A stretch of DNA of 64,000 bases from Actinoallomurus iriomotensis. Lineage in GTDB: Bacteria; Actinomycetota; Actinomycetes; Streptosporangiales; Streptosporangiaceae. The translations under genes and the position numbers were made by a program. The notes below the pieces were generated by a model, which was given only the letters and a program-made list of their open reading frames with translations, did not search any database and was not told where the DNA came from. Numbering within the stretch: the stretch's first letter is position 1; every line of letters starts with the position of its first letter. The stretch spans positions 310,001 to 374,000 of the forward strand of contig NZ_BSTJ01000003.1 of the NCBI RefSeq assembly GCF_030269445.1, given 5' to 3'. Shown here piece by piece: positions 42,495 to 49,748 of this stretch.

Positions 42495-42888
42495 CGGGAT
42501 CGATTCCTGGGCCGCCGGACGTCGACCGGCCGCCCGTACGCGGTGGTTCGCGGTCACTCGCCCTCCTTCGTCGGAGGTGACCACTGGGGCCGTGCCTTCG
42601 ATTCCCTCGCTTCGCTCGGTCACGGGGCCACCTCCGTGGCTCGATCGCAGGCCCCGGAGAACCCGGAGTCCGTCCCCCCGATTCGGGCAGACCGTCGTCA
42701 TGGGGGTTTTGATCATGGAACGCATCTCGACTACTCCCATGGCGGCCGCCTATACTCGATACATGCTTGTTATATATTGACGTTATCTAGTAGTCAATAG
42801 AGGATGCCGAGTTTGTGGGCATCGCAGGCGCTTGACAGACCGACCTAACATGGCTGACATGTAGGTAGGAGAAAGGGGGTGGCGCTAG
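42495..42888. promoter_or_regulatory. 394-bp AT-enriched divergent promoter region
   Basis: Lies between the RsbW-like gene (minus) and the PadR gene (plus). The part nearest PadR is unusually AT-rich (TTATATATTGACGTTATC around 42770-42790), with an inverted repeat TTGAC...GTCAA at 42777-42781 and 42793-42797, and TTGACA about 42832-42837 upstream of the dyad at 42848-42862. No gene seen. Confidence 0.55.
42848..42862. promoter_or_regulatory. PadR operator-like dyad, copy 1
   Basis: ACATG (42848-42852) and CATGT (42858-42862) are perfect inverted arms around GCTGA, embedded in CCTA...TAGG. It sits about 27 bases upstream of the padR GTG. A near-identical sequence (CCTAACATG-CCTGA-CATGCAGG) precedes the degenerate padR copy at 48702, so both copies kept it. 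The site is a plausible autoregulatory PadR box. Confidence 0.65.
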
Positions 42889-43395
42889 GTGCGACCGCTG
42901 TTGTTGGCGCTGCTGGCCAAAGAGCCGGCTCACGGGTATGAGCTCAAGCAGGCGCTCGAGCAGACCTTCGGAGGCGCTTACCCCTCGCCGAACATCGGTC
43001 AGATCTACGTGACCCTGGGACGGCTCGAGAAGGACGGCCTGGTCCGCAGCCAGGACGTGGAGCAGACCAGCCGGCCGAACAAGAAGGTCTACGAGCTGAC
43101 CCCCGCCGGCCGCGACGCCCTCGCCTCCTGGGTCGACGAGCAGAGCGACGGTCCCAAGCTGCGCGATGACTTCTTCGTGAAGCTCGCGCTGGCCCCGATG
43201 ACCGGGGCCGCCGACCGGATGACGCTGATCAACCGGCAACGACGTCACCTCTTGAACCTCATGCGCGGCCTGTCCGACCTCGCGGCGACGACCGACCGGA
43301 ACAACACCGTCGCGCTCCTCCTCATCGAGGGTGCCCGCCTGCACCTCCAGGCCGACCTCGAGTGGCTCGAGCGCTGCCAGGAGGAGCTCACCTGA
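42889..43395 (+). CDS. PadR-family transcriptional regulator (intact copy)
   Basis: 168 residues from GTG 42889 with AAAGGGGG upstream. Winged HTH at about 1-85: LLALLAKEPAHGYELKQALE, then GQIYVTLGRLEKDGLVRSQD (recognition helix) and the wing ending KVYELTPAGRDALASW. The C-terminal helical dimerisation domain (VKLALAPMTGAADRMTLINRQ and LLIEGARLHLQADLEWLE) follows. PadR proteins repress drug-, stress- or metabolic-gene promoters. A second gene copy at 48702 heads a MacB-type exporter operon; this one has no exporter beside it, so it probably controls that exporter in trans and possibly itself. Confidence 0.93.
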   Translation: MRPLLLALLAKEPAHGYELKQALEQTFGGAYPSPNIGQIYVTLGRLEKDGLVRSQDVEQTSRPNKKVYELTPAGRDALASWVDEQSDGPKLRDDFFVKLALAPMTGAADRMTLINRQRRHLLNLMRGLSDLAATTDRNNTVALLLIEGARLHLQADLEWLERCQEELT

Positions 43396-43459
43396 GCCTG
43401 CCGCGTACGGCACGGCGGACGAGCCCGGCGCATTCTCTTTCGAGAGCACGCCCCCTTGA

Positions 43460-43502
43460 CTGAATGTCACGCGAACCGTGTTGCGATTCGCGTGACATTC
43501 AG
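43460..43502. terminator. 16-bp-arm bidirectional terminator
   Basis: CTGAATGTCACGCGAA (43460-43475) pairs perfectly with 43487-43502 around an 11-base loop. It lies between convergent padR and the permease gene; the long perfect arms make it a strong shared terminator, although T-runs are short. Confidence 0.85.
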
Positions 43503-43512
43503 CCTGCCATTC

Positions 43513-44433
43513 TTATTTGACGGATCCGGCGAGGACGCCCTGCACGAAGTACCGCTGAAAGGCGAAGAAGACCACCAGCGGGACGACGAGTGAGACGAAC
43601 GCGCCCGGGGCGAGGATGTCGATGTTCCCGGTGAACTGCCGCATCTGCGACTGCAGCCACTTGGTCATGGGCTGGGAACTCGTGTTGGCGAACACCAGCG
43701 AGACCAGCATGTCGTTCCAGACCCACAGGAACTGGAAGATCCCCAGCGAGGCGATCGCGGGCCCGCCGAGCGGGAAGATCACCTTGATGAAGATCGTCCA
43801 TTCCTTCCCACCGTCCATCCGCGCGGCCTCCAGCAGGTCACGCGGGATCCCGGCGAAGAAGTTCCGCAGCAAGAAGATCGCGAACGGCAACCCGAACGCC
43901 ACGTGGAAGGCCACGACACTCGGGATCGATCCGAAGATCCCTATCCACCCGTACAGCTTGGCGACCGGGATCAGCCCGACCTGGACCGGCACGACCAGCA
44001 GCGCCACCACGATCAGGAACAGCCAGTCCCGGCCGGGGAACTCCAGCCACGCGAACGCGTACGCCGCCAGCGAGGCGATCCCCACCACCAGCAACGTGGC
44101 CGGCACCGCGATCAACACGGTGTTCCAGAAGGAGTCCACGAAGTCCGGCTTGGCCAGAAGGTCGCCGTAGGCCTTGAAGGTCAGCTGCGAGGGCGCGGTG
44201 AACACGTGCCACCAGCCGCTGGAGTTGTCATCCTGCTGCGAACGCAGCGACGCCACGAACAACCCCAGCGTCGGCACCAGCCAGATGACGGCGACCAGGA
44301 TCAGCACGACCTGGACCACACCGCCCCCGACCTTGGAGACGATGCGAGAGGCGATGCTGCGCCGGGGTGCGCCGCTGTAGTCCGAGCGGGATTCGTCGAT
44401 CGCGGCCGGCGCGGCCGCGGTGTCGGTGCTCAT
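43513..44433 (-). CDS. Carbohydrate ABC transporter permease, MalG-like
   Basis: 306 residues from ATG 44433 (MSTDTAAAPAAIDES). Six membrane segments of the BPD_transp_1 type: VVLILVAVIWLVPTLGLFVA, NTVLIAVPATLLVVGIASLAA, WLFLIVVALLVVPVQVGLIP and others, with the cytoplasmic EAA loop EAARMDGGKEWTIFIKVIFP. The end FQRYFVQGVLAGSVK is the usual MalG-type terminus. It pairs with the MalF-like protein encoded directly upstream, which it overlaps by 4 bp. Confidence 0.93.
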   Translation of the reverse strand: MSTDTAAAPAAIDESRSDYSGAPRRSIASRIVSKVGGGVVQVVLILVAVIWLVPTLGLFVASLRSQQDDNSSGWWHVFTAPSQLTFKAYGDLLAKPDFVDSFWNTVLIAVPATLLVVGIASLAAYAFAWLEFPGRDWLFLIVVALLVVPVQVGLIPVAKLYGWIGIFGSIPSVVAFHVAFGLPFAIFLLRNFFAGIPRDLLEAARMDGGKEWTIFIKVIFPLGGPAIASLGIFQFLWVWNDMLVSLVFANTSSQPMTKWLQSQMRQFTGNIDILAPGAFVSLVVPLVVFFAFQRYFVQGVLAGSVK

Positions 44434-45791
44434 CGGTTCTCCTGTCGAAAGCGCCGCAGGTTGAACAACATCGCGGGCACGACCAGCAAGAACAACAGGA
44501 TCGCGACCGCCGAGCCGGCCCCTTGGTTGTTGCCGCCGCCAAAGGACTCGGTCCACATCCGCATCGCCAGAACACTGGCGTTCGGATCACCGCCGCCGAT
44601 GATGAACACCAGGTCGAACACCTTCAGCGCGTAGATCAGCAACGTCACGAACACCACGGTCAGGACCGGCGCCAGCAGCGGGATCGTCACCCGTCTGAAC
44701 ACCTGCCACTCGGTGGCGCCGTCGACCCGCGCCGCCTCCAGCGCGTCCCGTGGGATCGCCGCCAGCCCGGCCGCGATCAACACCATCGCGAACCCGGCCC
44801 ACACCCACAGATACGACGCGATGATCGCCGGAGTGATCAACGTCGACCCCAGCCAGTCCACTCCCCCGTACGCCGCCGTGAAATTGTCCTTCGGCAACTT
44901 GAGGGTGTAGGCCCCGGCGGGGAGTTTCTTGATCAGGAACGATCCATCGTCCTTGGTGGTGGTCGACCCGACCACCTTCCCGGAGGCGGAGACGGCTTGG
45001 ACCTTCATCCCGCCCAGGCCGGCCTCGGTGGCGTCGGGGCTGTTGAGCGTGCCCCCACCGCCCTTGGTGAAGTCGAACCACACCAGCCCCGAGATCCCGC
45101 CCGCGGCGGCCTGCGGAGCCTTGGCCGGGGTGGGCTTCTTCGGAAGGTTCTCCGGCTTGACCCCGACCAGGGGAAGAAGCGCGGTCTGGCCGGCCTGCAC
45201 CGGGGTTCGGGTCGTCACCGCGCCCGCCTGCGCCACATCGGGGCTCTTGTCCCCGTCGCGGACCGAGGCGCCGGGATAGCGGGAGCCGCCGTCGAAGGTG
45301 TCGTGCACGCTCGTCACCACGGCGTTCGCCACACCCATCGAGGGGTCCTGCTCGTACACCAGGCGGAAGATGACACCCGAGGCCAGGAACGAGACGGCCA
45401 TCGGCATGAACACGACCATCTTGAACGCCGTCGACCAGCGGATCCGCTCGGTCAGAACAGCGAACAGCAGGCCCAGGATCGTCACGACGGTCGGGGCGAC
45501 CACCACCCAGATCGCGGTGTTCCGCACCGCGGTCAACGAGTCGTGGTCAGTGAAGATGGCGGTGTAGTTGTCCAGCCCCACCATCTTCTTGCCGGTGGCG
45601 TCGAAGAGGCTGCGGATCGCGGTGTAGATGATCGGGTAGACCACCAGCGCACCCAGCAGCAGCAACGCGGGAAGCAGGAAGCCCAGCGCGAGCCAGGACG
45701 GCGGGCCGAGCCGGCCCGAGCCCTCGTCGGGGGGCGTTCCGGCCTCGCCGCCGTCTTGCGGCGAGGCCATCTCTTCGGTAATCGCGGTCAT
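44430..45791 (-). CDS. Carbohydrate ABC transporter permease, MalF-like, with inserted beta domain
   Basis: 453 residues, much longer than the usual 290-320. Membrane segments at both ends (WLALGFLLPALLLLGALVVYP; VVVAPTVVTILGLLFAVL; TPAIIASYLWVWAGFAMVLI; VLTVVFVTLLIYALKVFDLV) and EAA loop EAARVDGATEWQVFRRVTIP. Between the third and fourth segments, about residues 150-310, is an external insert ending in a Cna-B/SdrD-B-like fold: SGLVWFDFTKGGGGTLN, GLGGMKVQAVSASGKVV, DDGSFLIKKLPAGAYTLKL. E. coli MalF has its P2 domain here that contacts the binding protein; the insert may do the same. Coupled to the MalG-like gene. Confidence 0.92.
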   Translation of the reverse strand: MTAITEEMASPQDGGEAGTPPDEGSGRLGPPSWLALGFLLPALLLLGALVVYPIIYTAIRSLFDATGKKMVGLDNYTAIFTDHDSLTAVRNTAIWVVVAPTVVTILGLLFAVLTERIRWSTAFKMVVFMPMAVSFLASGVIFRLVYEQDPSMGVANAVVTSVHDTFDGGSRYPGASVRDGDKSPDVAQAGAVTTRTPVQAGQTALLPLVGVKPENLPKKPTPAKAPQAAAGGISGLVWFDFTKGGGGTLNSPDATEAGLGGMKVQAVSASGKVVGSTTTKDDGSFLIKKLPAGAYTLKLPKDNFTAAYGGVDWLGSTLITPAIIASYLWVWAGFAMVLIAAGLAAIPRDALEAARVDGATEWQVFRRVTIPLLAPVLTVVFVTLLIYALKVFDLVFIIGGGDPNASVLAMRMWTESFGGGNNQGAGSAVAILLFLLVVPAMLFNLRRFRQENR

Positions 45792-45802
45792 GATCCCAGC
45801 GC

Positions 45803-47125
45803 CTACTTGAACGCCTTGGCCGCGTCGGACTCCAGCTTGGCCTGGGCGCCCTTGATGTCACCGGGGTTCTTCACCAGGGCCCGCAGGTCCTCCCACTCGC
45901 CCTGACCCGGCGTGCCACCGAACGCGGCCGGCGTCTGGTCGGACATGTCGTACCGGGCCGAGTCGCCGGCCGCCTGCAGCTGGGAGACCAGCTGCTTGGT
46001 CAGCGCGTCCGGGTAGGCGTCCGGCTTGACGTTCTTGCTCGGGGAGATGTAGCCGCCACCCTTGGCCCACACCGTGCCGGCCTCCGGGGAGGCCAGGTAC
46101 TTGATCAGCGCCATCGCGCCCTTGGAGTCCTTCATCGCCACCGCGGTGTCACCACCGAGGACGGCCGGGGTGGTGGTGCCGGCCTTGGGGAACGCGAACA
46201 CCTTCGCGTCCGTGCCGACCTTCGCCGAGGTCGTGCCGATGTTCGCGGCGGCGAAGTCACCGCCGTAGACCATCGCGGCCTTGTTCTTGCCGAACGTGTC
46301 GGTGACCGAGGCGTCGAACTTCTGCTGCAGCGCGCCCGCGCTGCCGCCGGCGATCATGTTGGACTTGCCCCAGATCTGCACCAGCGCCTGCAGCGCCTTG
46401 GTCACCGAGGGGTCGGTCCACTTGATCTCGTGCTTGGTCAGCTTGTCGTACATGTCCGGGCCCGCCTGGGACAGGTACACGTTCTCGAACCAGTCCGTCA
46501 GCGTCCAGGAGTCACCCGACCCCGCCGCCAGCTCGAACGGCGTCGAGCCCGCGTCCGACAGCGTCTGCGCGGCCTTGGTGAAGGAGGCCCAGTCCGCCGG
46601 CGGCTGCACGCCCGCGTCGTCGAACGCCTTGGTGCGGTACCAGATGATCGACTTGTACGCCGCCTTCACCAGCACGCCGTAGGCCTTGCCGTCCACCGAG
46701 CCGAGCTGCTTCCAGTACGGCGTGTAATTCGCATCGATCGTCGCCGTCACATCCGCCGACAACGGCTTCAGGTCGTTCTTCTTCGCGTACTGCGCCACCA
46801 GACCCGGCTGCGGAAGAATCGCCACATCCGGCGGCTGGTGAGCCTGCAGGCGTGGCCCAAGGTAGGCATCCGTATTCTCACCGGTCGAGGCGTAATTCAC
46901 CTTCGCGCCGGTCTTCTTCTCAAAGGCCGACAGCACCTTCTGGAAGTTCTGCTGCTCAACGCCCGTCCACTTGGCCGCGACCTCGATCGTCACGCCCTTC
47001 AGTTCCTGACCGCCAGCGCCGGAGCTGGACGAGTCGGAGGTCTTGTCATCACTGCCACCACACGCGGCGGTGGCGACGAGCAGGCCCGCGGTCACCGCGG
47101 TCGCCCAGAAACCTCTTGCTTGCAT
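45803..47125 (-). CDS. Carbohydrate ABC transporter solute-binding lipoprotein
   Basis: 440 residues from the ATG at 47125, preferred over 47143 because AGAAAGG lies 7-8 bases upstream. Lipobox ATAACG after a short signal. Family 1 extracellular binding protein with KGVTIEVAAKWTGVEQQNFQ, PDVAILPQPGLVAQYAKKND, VKAAYKSIIWYRTKAF and MVYGGDFAAANIG; ends with the typical ALIKYLASPEAGTVWAKGGG and an Asp/Ala-rich tail. Substrate probably an oligosaccharide or glycoside, not identified. It precedes the MalF-like gene by 11 bp on the same strand. Confidence 0.92.
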   Translation of the reverse strand: MQARGFWATAVTAGLLVATAACGGSDDKTSDSSSSGAGGQELKGVTIEVAAKWTGVEQQNFQKVLSAFEKKTGAKVNYASTGENTDAYLGPRLQAHQPPDVAILPQPGLVAQYAKKNDLKPLSADVTATIDANYTPYWKQLGSVDGKAYGVLVKAAYKSIIWYRTKAFDDAGVQPPADWASFTKAAQTLSDAGSTPFELAAGSGDSWTLTDWFENVYLSQAGPDMYDKLTKHEIKWTDPSVTKALQALVQIWGKSNMIAGGSAGALQQKFDASVTDTFGKNKAAMVYGGDFAAANIGTTSAKVGTDAKVFAFPKAGTTTPAVLGGDTAVAMKDSKGAMALIKYLASPEAGTVWAKGGGYISPSKNVKPDAYPDALTKQLVSQLQAAGDSARYDMSDQTPAAFGGTPGQGEWEDLRALVKNPGDIKGAQAKLESDAAKAFK

Positions 47126-47218
47126 CTGCGTACCTTTCTGCATTCTTTCGGGCCCCCGAGTCGGCCGTTCAGGTATTCAGGGCATGCCACGAAGAACTCC
47201 TGGCGTTGCCTTTTGGGT

Positions 47219-47240
47219 CCCCCTGAAAAAGGCCAGGGGG
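47219..47240 (-). terminator. Intra-operon hairpin between the two binding-protein genes
   Basis: CCCCCTG (47219-47225) pairs with CAGGGGG (47234-47240) around an 8-base A-rich loop. It stands 30 bp after the stop of the first binding-protein gene and 95 bp before the next. Without a U-run it is more likely an attenuator or RNA-stabilising hairpin that raises expression of the second binding protein than a full stop. Confidence 0.5.
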
Positions 47241-47271
47241 TACCCCGGTGAATACCGTCGTTCTAAGAAAA

Positions 47272-48543
47272 TCAGCGGTTGGTGATGACGCTCCCGAGGT
47301 CTCCGGCCATCTGGGAGATGGCCGCGTCGGGCGTTTGCCGGAAGGCGAGAGCCCCGCTCACGGCATTGGAGATCGCGAGACTCACCTGGTTGTAATTCGG
47401 ACTCACCGGCCGTGGCTTGGCGGCGAGAATGCTCTGCTTGAGCACCGGGAGGTAGGGAAAGCGTTTGATCAGCGCGGGATCGTCATAGAGCCGCGCCCAT
47501 ACGGGCGGGAACGACCCCTGGGTGAGGACGGCCCGCTCGTTTTCGAGACCCGTGAAGTACTTGATGAATGCGATCGCGGTCTTCTGGTGCCGCGAGTAGG
47601 CGCTGACGGCGAGGTTGGCGCCGCCGAGCGAGCTGGAGCCCGGGCCGTCCTGGCCGGGCAGGAGGGTGACGCCGAACTTCTTCCTGACCTTGCTGCCCGG
47701 ACGGGTCATGAGCCCGTACGCGTAGGGCCAGTTGCGCAGGAAGAGCAGCCGCCCGTCCTGGAACTCCTTGCGGGACTCCTCTTCCTTGAAGGTGAGGGAC
47801 CGCTTGGTGATCCAACCCTCCCGCAGGCCCTGCACCAGGAAGTTCAGACCCTGCCGCGCCTGCGGGGAGTTCACCGCGACCTTGGTGCCGTCGTCGGTGA
47901 GGATCGCCCCGCCGGCGGACTGCACGGCCTCGGCGAAGTTGACGGTCAGCCCCTCGTAGGGGAAGAACTGGCCGGCGTAGCCCTCGAGTCCGTACTTGGG
48001 CGCGAGGGTCATGGCGAGCTGGCGGAGCTGAGCCCAGGTCCTGGGCGGCTTTTTGCCAGCTTTATCCAGAATGTCCTTTCGGTAGTACAGCAGGCCGGCG
48101 TTGCTGGTGTAGGGAACGCCGTACAGTTTCCCGCCGTACACCGCGGTGTCCACGACCGGCTTGAGGAACTGGTCCAGAGGGAACTGCCGCCGGTCGAGCG
48201 GGATGATCCATCCCGCGTCGGCGAACTCCGCCGTCGACACGATGTCGAGGTTGAGCACGTCATACCGGTCACTCTTCGCCTGAAGGTTGGTGACCATCTG
48301 GGCGTGCTGATCGTCGGCGGCGTCCGGAAGAGTGAGCAGGGTGACTTTCTCGGACGGATGCACCGCGTTCCATTTGTCGACCAATGGCCGCATGTAACCC
48401 GTAAAATCCGGGCCGGTGGCGAGCGTGATCGGACCACTGGTCGCCACCGTCGAGCCATCACTCGCCGCGTGGGACGGACTCGACATGCCGCAGCCCGCGA
48501 CGAGAACCATCGCAAGGAGACCGCCTGCCAACGACCGCACCAT
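47272..48543 (-). CDS. Second solute-binding lipoprotein of the carbohydrate importer
   Basis: About 423 residues from ATG 48543; a TTG six bases upstream is possible (AGAGAGG site before either). Lipobox VLVAGC. Family 1 binding protein: GPITLATGPDFTGYMRPLVDKWNAVHPS, DVLNLDIVSTAEFADAGWI, GVPYTSNAGLLYYRKDIL, NFAEAVQSAGGAIL and FIKYFTGLENERAVLTQGSF, resembling LpqY/trehalose- or maltose-type proteins. It is the first gene of the minus-strand importer unit. It shares only fold-level similarity with the other binding protein, so it is not a recent duplicate. Confidence 0.92.
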   Translation of the reverse strand: MVRSLAGGLLAMVLVAGCGMSSPSHAASDGSTVATSGPITLATGPDFTGYMRPLVDKWNAVHPSEKVTLLTLPDAADDQHAQMVTNLQAKSDRYDVLNLDIVSTAEFADAGWIIPLDRRQFPLDQFLKPVVDTAVYGGKLYGVPYTSNAGLLYYRKDILDKAGKKPPRTWAQLRQLAMTLAPKYGLEGYAGQFFPYEGLTVNFAEAVQSAGGAILTDDGTKVAVNSPQARQGLNFLVQGLREGWITKRSLTFKEEESRKEFQDGRLLFLRNWPYAYGLMTRPGSKVRKKFGVTLLPGQDGPGSSSLGGANLAVSAYSRHQKTAIAFIKYFTGLENERAVLTQGSFPPVWARLYDDPALIKRFPYLPVLKQSILAAKPRPVSPNYNQVSLAISNAVSGALAFRQTPDAAISQMAGDLGSVITNR

Positions 48544-48574
48544 CGTCAACCTCTCTGTGACCCCTCACTGGGGT

Positions 48575-48584
48575 ACATGCATGT
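48575..48584. promoter_or_regulatory. ACATGCATGT palindrome upstream of the importer
   Basis: Perfect 10-bp palindrome about 30 bp upstream of the importer's first gene, in an AT-richer stretch (GGTACATGCATGTTATGCACACC). The half-site ACATG is the same as in the PadR dyads at 42848 and 48662, but the spacing differs, so it could be a PadR, LacI or GntR-type site. Confidence 0.35.
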
Positions 48585-48661
48585 TATGCACACCCGTAAT
48601 CCAGGTGTCAACGACAAGTTTCAAGTTCGTTACCTATGTCCAGGCATCACCATGACCCCTA

Positions 48662-48676
48662 ACATGCCTGACATGC
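48662..48676. promoter_or_regulatory. PadR operator-like dyad, copy 2
   Basis: ACATG (48662-48666), spacer CCTGA, CATGC (48672-48676): one base different in the second arm from copy 1 at 42848. It is preceded by CCTA and followed by AGGG. It lies 26 bases before the GTG of the truncated padR gene and probably controls the exporter operon. Confidence 0.6.
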
Positions 48677-48701
48677 AGGGTTTCTGAGGAGGTGGTCGGG
48701 G

Positions 48702-48989
48702 GTGCGATCGGTGTCGTCGGCCCTGCCGGCCAAGGAGACCGCTCACGAATATGAGCTCGACCAGGAGTTCCTCTCCAAGCTCGCCCTCGTCCCGCTGACC
48801 GGAGCCGCCGACCGTATGACCCTTATCAACCGGCAGCGCCGCCACTGCCACAATCCGCGCGGCCTGTCCGACCCCGGCCACCCAGGACAACGTGGCAGTC
48901 TCGTCGCGTCCCTGCTCGTCGCGGGCGCCCGGCCGCATCTCCAGGCGGACCTCGAATGGCTCGACCGCCGCCAGGAGGCGCTGACATGA
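48702..48989 (+). CDS. PadR-like protein lacking its DNA-binding domain
   Basis: 95 residues from GTG 48702. Residues 1-21 (RSVSSALPAKETAHEYELDQ) align with the start of the intact PadR at 42889, and residues 22-95 align with its residues 94-168 (SKLALVPLTGAADRMTLINRQ; ARPHLQADLEWLDRRQEAL). The intervening 72 codons, with recognition helix and wing, are cleanly missing in frame, and one further codon is lost later. The frame is otherwise open and stays coupled to the ABC gene by ATGA. It may be a dead relic kept for translation coupling, or a dimerisation-only partner that blocks the intact copy. Confidence 0.85.
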   Translation: MRSVSSALPAKETAHEYELDQEFLSKLALVPLTGAADRMTLINRQRRHCHNPRGLSDPGHPGQRGSLVASLLVAGARPHLQADLEWLDRRQEALT

Positions 48990-49744
48990 GCCCTGCCGAG
49001 AAACCGGAGCCGGACGCCGCGATGATCCGGACCAAGGACCTGGTGAAGGTCCACCATTCCGACGGCACCGACGTACACGCGATCCGGGGCATCGACCTCC
49101 GCGTGCGTCCCGGGGAGTTCGTCGCCGTGATGGGGCCCTCGGGCTCGGGGAAGTCGACCGTGCTGCACCTGCTCGCCGGGCTGGTCCCCGCGACCAGCGG
49201 CGAGATCTGGGTGCGCGGCAACCGCCTGAGCGACCTCAGCGAGGCCGACCGGGCGGTGCTGCGCCGCCGCCACATCGGCGTGGTGTTCCAGTTCTTCAAC
49301 CTGATCTCGAACATGTCCGTCGCCGACAACGTCGAGCTGCCCGCCCTGCTGGCCGGGGCCAACCCCAAACAGGCGCGTGAGCGCCGGGAGTACCTCCTGG
49401 AGGAGCTGGGGCTCAGCGACCGTGCCGACGCCTCGCCGGCGCGGCTGTCCGGCGGCCAGCAGCAGCGCGTCGCCCTGGCGCGGGCCCTGTCCAACGAGCC
49501 CAGCCTGCTGCTCGCCGACGAGCCCACCGGCAACCTCGACAGCACCAACACGCGCGACGTCGTACGACTGCTGGAACAGGTGCACGACCAAGGCCAGACC
49601 ATCCTGCTCGTCACGCACGACGCGCGAGTGGCGAGCTCCGCCGATCGGGTGATATCCCTGTTCGACGGCATGATCGTCGACGATGCCGACGTACGGCCCC
49701 CGACCGACAGTAAGAACGCCATCGGCTCGATCCTGGACCTCTGA
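48986..49744 (+). CDS. MacB/LolD-type ABC exporter ATPase
   Basis: 252 residues from ATG 48986, overlapping the truncated padR by 4 bp. HAIRGIDLRVRPGEFVAVMG, Walker A GPSGSGKSTVLHLL, the MacB/LolD-type Q-loop segment VVFQFFNLISNMSVADNVELP, signature LSGGQQQRVALARAL, Walker B LLLADEPTGNLDS, H loop LLVTHDARVA. This class drives mechanotransmission rather than classical transport, moving lipoproteins, peptides or antibiotics. The C-terminus has a short acidic tail. The permease follows after 4 bp. Confidence 0.95.
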   Translation: MSPAEKPEPDAAMIRTKDLVKVHHSDGTDVHAIRGIDLRVRPGEFVAVMGPSGSGKSTVLHLLAGLVPATSGEIWVRGNRLSDLSEADRAVLRRRHIGVVFQFFNLISNMSVADNVELPALLAGANPKQARERREYLLEELGLSDRADASPARLSGGQQQRVALARALSNEPSLLLADEPTGNLDSTNTRDVVRLLEQVHDQGQTILLVTHDARVASSADRVISLFDGMIVDDADVRPPTDSKNAIGSILDL

Positions 49745-49748
49745 CACA

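Noticed and set aside
42495-42740. N-terminal extension of the RsbW-like protein to 42740
   Set aside because: The extra 82 residues are low-complexity and exceed the normal size of the family; ATG 42494 gives a standard protein.
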